Source: Tragulus kanchil (taxonomy: Eukaryota > Chordata > Mammalia > Artiodactyla > Tragulidae). Taken from it: a DNA stretch of 64,000 bases. Both the position numbers and the translations under genes were made by a program. The notes under the pieces are model-generated. The model made no database searches. It saw only the letters and a program-made list of their open reading frames with translations, and was not told where the DNA came from. Shown one piece after another: positions 57,565 to 64,000 of this stretch. The DNA lies in assembly GCA_022376925.1 (NCBI GenBank), contig JAIOJX010000005.1, positions 93,717,001 through 93,781,000 of the forward strand, in the 5' to 3' direction. Numbering within the stretch: the first letter of the stretch is position 1; each line of letters opens with the position of its first letter.

Positions 57565-59383
57565 TCCACCTTCCAGTCTTGTGAGGCTGTGGCCTCAGTT
57601 TGAATCACCCTCTGCCCCTCATGCTCAGCTCTTCCTGCTTCAAGATTCAATCAGGAGCCTGTTGCCCCCACCTCCAGCCCCATGGGGCAGGGATCCTCTG
57701 TGCTCCCACAGGCCCTGAGAAAGTAATGCCTATCCCCATAGGCTCTGGCTCCTGGCGAGAAGGGACCATAGTTTTAAATTCTGCATACCCCATCCAGTTA
57801 GTGCCCGCAGCCATGGGGCGGATTTACTTACAGCTTGTTTAACAAGCATGAAAGATGGATTTGATGTGTCTCTTGGGGGAAGCGGAACCATGGCGAATGG
57901 GGGTAAAGTTCAGAGCCTGATTCTCATGACTCACATCCACCTACGGGAAGAGGGGACAGCGGGGGCCCCCAGGAGGTAGTAACTAGGCTGTCATCGCAAC
58001 TATGGTCCTTAGAACCCAGGAACAGTGAGGCTCTAGGGAAGGGCCCCCATGCCTTAATATTCAGCCTGGAGTCCCTGGGTGTGGGGTAGACACACAGAGA
58101 GCCTTGGAGACTCCAGGAGGGAGGTGTAGGCAGCACCGGAGGACCAGACTGACTGCAGATCCCACTGTCCTCTGACACGAGGATGCCTCTGGCCATCCTA
58201 AAGGACACGGGCCTTCCTGCCCTGGCATAGCCCTGCCCACCGCTGTTTCCAGCTGCCCAGGGGGCACTTGCAGCTGTTACCACAGAAGCAGTAACAGGGG
58301 CAGGAACGGCCAGCCAAAACTGCCCCCAAGAACCTCCAAGGAGTGATCATGAGCGAGGGTGGGCCAGTTTCCAGGCGATGCCTGCCAAGGTGTGGAAGGG
58401 GCTCACAAAAGGTCTGAAGAGAACAAAAAGTGGAGGGAGGCTTTACTGCCTTCCTGGCTGTCAGACTGAGCTGGGATATCAGTGTTCTCCTGTCCTGGGA
58501 CTATGCTAACACCATCAGTCCCCCAATACTTTCCCCAAAACTCACACTACGCCGGCACCCGGGACTCTCAGAACCACGCCAGCTGAGACCATTGACCACT
58601 CAGCCGGCCCCTGGCCACACTTCTGACTCCAACACTGGGCCAGGTCCCCGGCCACACTCCCGACTCCTGCGAGGGGTCAGGCAGACTGTAGGTAACTGCA
58701 TGACAGGACCAGGTTCAGGAGCAGGCTGGGCCTCTGAGCCTGGGCAGGAAGCATGGCACTGTCAAGCAGAGCTGAAAATAGCAGATACTCCAGGGAGGCA
58801 TGCTGAGCAGGACGCTCCAGGTCCTCAGAGCCCTGGGAGGGGTGCACGCCTGCCCTGCCTCGGGCCAGCTCTGCCTCAATGCCTCCTGCAGGGTGAAATG
58901 ATGCAGCCTGTCAGCCTGGTTGAGTGCGGGCTGCCTTGCCTAGGGCAGTTCCTTGGGGGACTGGCAGCTCTCCAAGTCCTGGGCTCCTCCACAGGCCTGT
59001 CCACCTGGCCCCCAACACCATGAGGCAGGTGGTGCCCCCAGTGCTGTCCTCCGCAGGGGTGTGGCTGTCCTCACCCCAAAGGCCATGGCCTTGCTGCTGC
59101 CTGCACAGTGTCCACCCTCTGCACCTCATTACTTGTTCACCAGTTCACAACCCATCTCCCCAAAGTCCCTGAGCCCCACGAGGCCAGTCAGGATCCAGGT
59201 CCACTGAAATCCCTGGACCAGGACCCAGCACCTGGAGACACAGTTTTATTTTGGATGAACAAAAGGGCGCAATTAGCAATTAGTGCTTAGAAAGTCTTCC
59301 TGTTTAATGGCAACAGGGATATTTCATTTGCTTTGTTTTGCTTGTTTTTCACGAGTGGCTGGGCTGTTTTGATCACCTTCATG
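57565..59383. other. GC-richer DNA without recognised repeats
   Basis: With 55588-57564, this is the longest stretch lacking obvious transposons. The 197-codon plus-strand frame at 58430-59023 is the longest frame outside transposons, but it is rich in Pro, Gly, Ser and Leu, has no domain I recognise and overlaps frames on the other strand. GC-rich DNA produces such frames by chance. Undetected short exons remain possible. Confidence 0.4.
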
Positions 59384-60125
59384 TCTGTATTAGTCAGGGT
59401 TCTCCAGAAAAAGACACAAAACTAAGAGGAGATACATATAAAAATTGATTTGGCTGGGGCTTCCCTGGTGGTCCAGTGGGTCGGGACACTGCCTTGCAGT
59501 GCAAGGGGCGCTGGTTCGATCCCTGGCCTGGGAAGATTCCAAGTGTTGTGGAGAAGCTGGACTGATGTGTCCAACTACCAAGCCGGAGCTCTGGAGTGCA
59601 TGCACCCAGAGCTGGTGCTCTGCAGCGAGAGAGGCCACTGCTACGGGAGGCCCACACAGGCCAAAGAACAAAGATAGATAAATGAAAGATCAATAGAAGT
59701 GGCTCCCCCCAAAAAAAGGAAATTAAAAAAAAATTGATTGGCTGATTGTTTATGAAGAATTGGCTCCTGTGACTATGGAAGCTGAGAAGTCCCACGATCT
59801 GCAAGCCGGAGACTCAGGAGACCCAGTGTTATAATTCCAGCCTGAGTGCAAAGGTATGAGTATTCGAGGCCTGGTGGTGTTAACCTAGTCCCAGGACAGG
59901 AGAACCCTGGCACCTCAGTTCAATGTGACACACAGGAAAGCAACAAATCCTCCTTTCACTTTTTGTTCTCGTCGGGCCTTCGACTGATTATACGAGGCCC
60001 ACCCACACAGGGAGGGCAATCTGCTTTACTCCAGCTACCAGTTTAAGTCCTAACCTTGCCCATAAATGGCCTCATAGACACAACGGCCCAATCAGGTTGA
60101 CACATGAAATTATCCACCACAGCAT
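59384..60125 (-). mobile_element. MLT2-type (ERVL) LTR, split by family Y
   Basis: In reverse orientation it opens with 'tgtattagtcagggttctcc', continues after the SINE with 'ggctcctgtgactatggaag', 'agaagtcccacgatctgcaa', 'gagggcaatctgctttactc' and ends with 'ggttgacacatgaaattatc'. This matches the reverse of the LTR type at 2380. It is a solitary relic. Confidence 0.6.
59457..59728 (+). mobile_element. Family Y SINE in MLT2 LTR
   Basis: Head 'gggcttccctggtggtccag', body 'gatgtgtccaactaccaagc', 'atcaatagaagtggctc' and a short A-rich tail. 'aaaaattgatttggctg' at 59440-59456 and 'aaaaattgattggctg' at 59729-59744 form a 16-17 base target-site duplication with one indel. Confidence 0.88.
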
Positions 60126-60573
60126 CTTAGTTATCCATACCTGATTCCCAGTCAAGTGTCCTGGTGCACTGTTTGTCTCTACAGGACAAACAGGGCATTG
60201 TCAATGAAAAGAACCTGCACCATCCACCTGACTAAGCATCACATGTTCCAGGCTCACATTGCCCCAGGAAGAGAGTGTGGGGAGGGTAGGCCACACAACC
60301 CACTAGTGCAGTGCTGCAATTTGAACCTGGTCCAACTGGCTTCAAAGTCAAAACTTTCACTCACTGGTCAACTGACTCTCAAGGGGCCAGCCTGTCTCGG
60401 GCACTGTAAAGCCTCCTCAGTTGCCTGAAGACACTATGCCACATGCTGCTGAGCCCTGTACATGACAGAAGTGACACACACCCAGGGGACTCTAACCCAG
60501 CTTCTGAAATCCTATAGCTAGGAATAAATTTGTGGCAACTTATAAATAAAGCAAACATAAGAAAACTGAACAT
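60126..60573. other. Unassigned DNA
   Basis: No repeat or gene recognised; the 90-codon frame at 60156-60428 has no recognisable domain and recurs at 61283-61555 through D16. Confidence 0.35.
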
Positions 60574-60690
60574 CAGGGAACTCCCTGGAGGTCCAGTAGC
60601 TAAGACTCTGTGCTTCCACTACAGGAGGAATGTGTTCATTCCCCAGTCAGAGAACTAAGATTCCACATGCCACAATGCATCCAGTAAAAA
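60574..60690 (+). mobile_element. CHR SINE, short type
   Basis: 'gggaactccctggaggtcca', 'gtagctaagactctgtgctt', 'cagtcagagaactaagattc' followed by an A-rich tail. The D16 copy is at 61701-61817. Confidence 0.83.
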
Positions 60691-61700
60691 AAGGAAAAGA
60701 AAAAAGAAACCCCAACAAACTGAGCATCACAGCTAGACAATGATTGCGTGTGTCTGTTTATGTAACCGTAATACACAAATATCAATTTGTTGGCACGTGT
60801 AGGCACAGGTGTGTGTATCATCCATATACCCACGCCCACACAGGTCTGCCTCATCTTCTGGAAACGGAGCAGGCCCAGCCTTCTGACCATCAGCAGAGAC
60901 TCGCCTTGCAGTTGGAAAATGTATTTGATGGGAAAGTCCACAAAAGAAAATGGCAGCATGAGGCTGCAATGATTTCTTAAGGACATGTTGCTAAATGATT
61001 TAATCCCTTCCTGAGACACTGCCCATGGATTGATGACCTCTGCTTTTCCTCTCTCCTATCTGATGAGCAATGGCTTTTCTGACAGGCCAGTAAATTTCTC
61101 CCATTGCTTCTGTTAAGAAATTTTTTTTAAAGATGAGAAGGAAGTGCTTTATTGCAAAAGCACCCTGCCCCTTTCTCCACAGAAGCGTATAAATGGCCTC
61201 ATAGACACAACGGCCCAATCAGGTTGACACATGAAATTATCCACCACAGCATCTTAGTTATCCATACCTGATTCCCAGTCAAGTGTCCTGGTGCACTGTT
61301 TGTCTCTACAGGACAAACAGGGCATTGTCAATGAAAAGAACCTGCACCATCCACCTGACTAAGCATCACATGTTCCAGGCTCACATTGCCCCAGGAAGAG
61401 AGTGTGGGGAGGGTAGGCCACACAACCCACTAGTGCAGTGCTGCAATTTGAACCTGGTCCAACTGGCTTCAAAGTCAAAACTTTCACTCACTGGTCAACT
61501 GACTCTCAAGGGGCCAGCCTGTCTCGGGCACTGTAAAGCCTCCTCAGTTGCCTGAAGACACTATGCCACATGCTGCTGAGCCCTGTACATGACAGAAGTG
61601 ACACACACCCAGGGGACTCTAACCCAGCTTCTGAAATCCTATAGCTAGGAATAAATTTGTGGCAACTTATAAATAAAGCAAACATAAGAAAACTGAACAT

Positions 61701-61817
61701 CAGGGAACTCCCTGGAGGTCCAGTAGCTAAGACTCTGTGCTTCCACTACAGGAGGAATGTGTTCATTCCCCAGTCAGAGAACTAAGATTCCACATGCCAC
61801 AATGCATCCAGTAAAAA
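61701..61817 (+). mobile_element. CHR SINE, D16 copy
   Basis: Duplicate of the CHR SINE at 60574-60690. Confidence 0.83.
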
Positions 61818-62270
61818 AAGGAAAAGAAAAAAGAAACCCCAACAAACTGAGCATCACAGCTAGACAATGATTGCGTGTGTCTGTTTATGTAACCGTAATA
61901 CACAAATATCAATTTGTTGGCACGTGTAGGCACAGGTGTGTGTATCATCCATATACCCACGCCCACACAGGTCTGCCTCATCTTCTGGAAACGGAGCAGG
62001 CCCAGCCTTCTGACCATCAGCAGAGACTCGCCTTGCAGTTGGAAAATGTATTTGATGGGAAAGTCCACAAAAGAAAATGGCAGCATGAGGCTGCAATGAT
62101 TTCTTAAGGACATGTTGCTAAATGATTTAATCCCTTCCTGAGACACTGCCCATGGATTGATGACCTCTGCTTTTCCTCTCTCCTATCTGATGAGCAATGG
62201 CTTTTCTGACAGGCCAGTAAATTTCTCCCATTGCTTCTGTTAAGAAATTTTTTTTAAAGATGAGAAGGAA

Positions 62271-62289
62271 GTGCTTTATTGCAAAGCAC
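62271..62289 (-). promoter_or_regulatory. Possible poly(A) signal in a hairpin
   Basis: The plus strand 'gtgctttattgcaaagcac' is a perfect 7-base stem with a 5-base loop. Its minus strand holds AATAAA. Copies lie at 63386-63404 and, with one extra base, near 61144. Upstream on the minus strand is GC-moderate, repeat-free DNA, so a minus-strand 3' UTR end is conceivable. No coding exon supports it. Confidence 0.2.
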
Positions 62290-62323
62290 TCTGCACCCTG
62301 CCCCCTTTCTCCACAGAAGCGTA

Positions 62324-64000
62324 AAGCTACAATAGAAGGAAGGACAAGCCTGTGGCCGTGCTCCCAGGACGAGCTGAGTCCCGTTAAATTAAAATAAATG
62401 AAGGCGACTTCCAGATGGTGACTCACACGCAAAAGAGGCCGGAGACAAGGGGACGGCTGGCTGCCTTCCGGAACTGCACCCAGGCTTTGCAATGAGGCAG
62501 GAAAGAAACACTTCCCAGCCCCCCACTCCATCCAGAGCACCCTGAAACTCCATACTCACATCTGGAGGCATTGAGAGGATCCCAGAGGGTCAAGAAAGGA
62601 GTTTACTCACCCTCTAGACCTACCATCCAACAAACACATTAGCCTGACAGCCATCTTCCAGGCTTAGCTGTGGGCTAGGTGTATAGCCAGCAGGGACACC
62701 TCTACGAGGAAGTCCTCCAGGATGCAGCACCAAGGAAGTGCCAGGCAGAGGCCTGGGGCTTCAATGCAGCAGCCAGCAAGGGAAGGCTCGTGAGGAGGGG
62801 ATGGCGCATGATCAGAAGAACTGACTACCACCAAGTCACCCCAAAAAGAGGGCACAGTGGGCAGGAGGCTGAGAAGATACTGGGTCTGCAGAACAGGAGG
62901 AGTTAGGGGGGTTCTTGCTCAGCACCTGTGGCTCAGCCCTTCCCTGACTTTGATTCTGCAGCTCAACACCCTTCTCTGGGGGTGCTCCTACCCATCTCCA
63001 GAGCATCTTCCAGAGGCCCCTCATCACAGCTGCTTCTCATCGTTCTTTGTGAAGGCACAGGTGTGTATCATCCATATACACACAGGTCTGCCTCATCTTC
63101 TGGAAACGGAGCAGGCCCAGCCTTCTGACCATCAGCAGAGACTCGCCTTGCAGTTGGAAAATGTATTTGATGGGAAAGTCCACAAAAGAAAATGGCAGCA
63201 TGAGGCTGCAATGATTTCTTAAGGACATGTTGCTAAATGATTTAATCCCTTCCTGAGACACTGCCCATGGATTGATGACCTCTGCTTTTCCTCTCTCCTA
63301 TCTGATGAGCAATGGCTTTTCTGACAGGCCAGTAAATTTCTCCCATTGCTTCTGTTAAGAAATTTTTTTTAAAGATGAGAAGGAAGTGCTTTATTGCAAA
63401 GCACTCTGCACCCTGCCCCCTTTCTCCACAGAAGCGTAAAGCTACAATAGAAGGAAGGACAAGCCTGTGGCCGTGCTCCCAGGACGAGCTGAGTCCCGTT
63501 AAATTAAAATAAATGAAGGCGACTTCCAGATGGTGACTCACACGCAAAAGAGGCCGGAGACAAGGGGACGGCTGGCTGCCTTCCGGAACTGCACCCAGGC
63601 TTTGCAATGAGGCAGGAAAGAAACACTTCCCAGCCCCCCACTCCATCCAGAGCACCCTGAAACTCCATACTCACATCTGGAGGCATTGAGAGGATCCCAG
63701 AGGGTCAAGAAAGGAGTTTACTCACCCTCTAGACCTACCATCCAACAAACACATTAGCCTGACAGCCATCTTCCAGGCTTAGCTGTGGGCTAGGTGTATA
63801 GCCAGCAGGGACACCTCTACGAGGAAGTCCTCCAGGATGCAGCACCAAGGAAGTGCCAGGCAGAGGCCTGGGGCTTCAATGCAGCAGCCAGCAAGGGAAG
63901 GCTCGTGAGGAGGGGATGGCGCATGATCAGAAGAACTGACTACCACCAAGTCACCCCAAAAAGAGGGCACAGTGGGCAGGAGGCTGAGAAGATACTGGGT
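62324..64000. other. Unassigned DNA
   Basis: No repeat family or exon recognised. Minus-strand frames (62127-62540, 62389-62571, 62664-62855) recur at 1115 bases' distance through D17 and lack recognisable domains. Confidence 0.35.

Larger units (their letters stand above)
60062..62323. repeat. Direct duplication D16, unit 1127 bases
   Basis: Positions 60062-61188 recur at 61189-62323 without filler. The final 45 bases of copy 1 have lost several bases relative to copy 2 (61153-61188 against 62280-62323). The unit starts inside the MLT2 relic. Confidence 0.92.
61928..64000. repeat. Direct duplication D17, runs off the window end
   Basis: Positions 61928-63052 are followed by copy 2 from 63053 to the window end. 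The offset is 1125 at the start and 1115 after about 10 bases are lost within the first 40 bases of copy 2. The end of copy 2 is outside the window. The segment starting near 60801 exists three times (60801, 61928, 63053) through D16 and D17. Confidence 0.9.

Noticed and set aside
58430..59023. A 197-codon protein-coding gene
   Set aside because: No recognisable domain, low-complexity composition, overlapping frames on both strands and GC-rich context; a chance frame is more likely.
149..64000. A new system of programmed 1.1 kb tandem amplification
   Set aside because: The units share no motif, ends or target, and errors gather at the junctions. An assembly artefact explains all of this more simply.

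Overview
The window looks like non-coding nuclear DNA from a ruminant. The evidence is its repeats: BovB (RTE-type) LINE copies, Bov-tA-class SINEs, several kinds of tRNA-Glu-derived CHR SINEs, and old mammalian L1, MLT1 and MLT2 (ERVL-type) sequences. I found no convincing protein-coding exon, no RNA gene and no CRISPR array. Most open reading frames are short chance frames, antisense frames through SINEs, or decayed fragments of BovB reverse transcriptase. I saw no clearly dimeric Bov-A2 SINE, and the youngest-looking SINE family is a CHR derivative rather than Bov-A2. That may hint at a ruminant other than cattle or sheep, but it is not proof.

The dominant signal is structural. Seventeen times in 64 kb, a stretch of about 1.07-1.17 kb is followed at once, or after a junction filler of up to about 60 bases, by a nearly identical direct copy of itself. 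The breakpoints ignore repeat boundaries: they fall inside BovB, inside an LTR, inside SINEs and in unique DNA. Four clusters are chained so that some sequence occurs three times. Differences between copies concentrate next to the junctions, at the end of copy 1 and the start of copy 2. Several fillers are degraded extra copies of sequence lying within about 100 bases of the junction. The uniform size, the lack of sequence preference and the junction-centred errors point to failed stitching of overlapping consensus blocks in a noisy long-read assembly, not to biology. Removing one copy of each pair would shorten the window by about 18.9 kb, to roughly 45 kb.

Layout by region. 1-8140: MLT1/MLT2 LTR remnants, old L1, one inverted young SINE and one Bov-tA, with three duplications. 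8141-12780: Bov-tA followed by a minus-strand 5'-truncated BovB, two duplications. 12780-16660: CHR and Bov-tA SINEs, old L1 and an MLT1-like LTR. 16660-19610: a BovB whose 5' part is inverted, inserted into an L1. 19610-24600: L1 3' sequence split by an ERVL-like LTR, then more L1 with nested SINEs. 24600-29900: CHR, a BovB 3' end, Bov-tA and two chained duplications. 29900-32500: old L1. 32500-38400: mostly unassigned, two duplications. 38400-47000: L1 fragments carrying young SINEs. 47000-51100: a CHR SINE split by an L1, then a 1.5 kb AT-rich tract. 51100-55100: L1 and nested SINEs. 55100-59380: GC-richer DNA without recognised repeats. 59380-64000: a reverse MLT2 split by a young SINE, then unassigned DNA in two chained duplications.

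The most interesting biological content is the young CHR-derived SINE, called family Y here: eight independent insertions, several with clear target-site duplications, an intact-looking pol III promoter and a T+ type tail. Next is the BovB copy with a 5' inversion flanked by a matching target-site duplication. All family names come from reading and memory, without a database search. Element edges are good to about 10 bases where a target-site duplication is visible and to tens of bases elsewhere.
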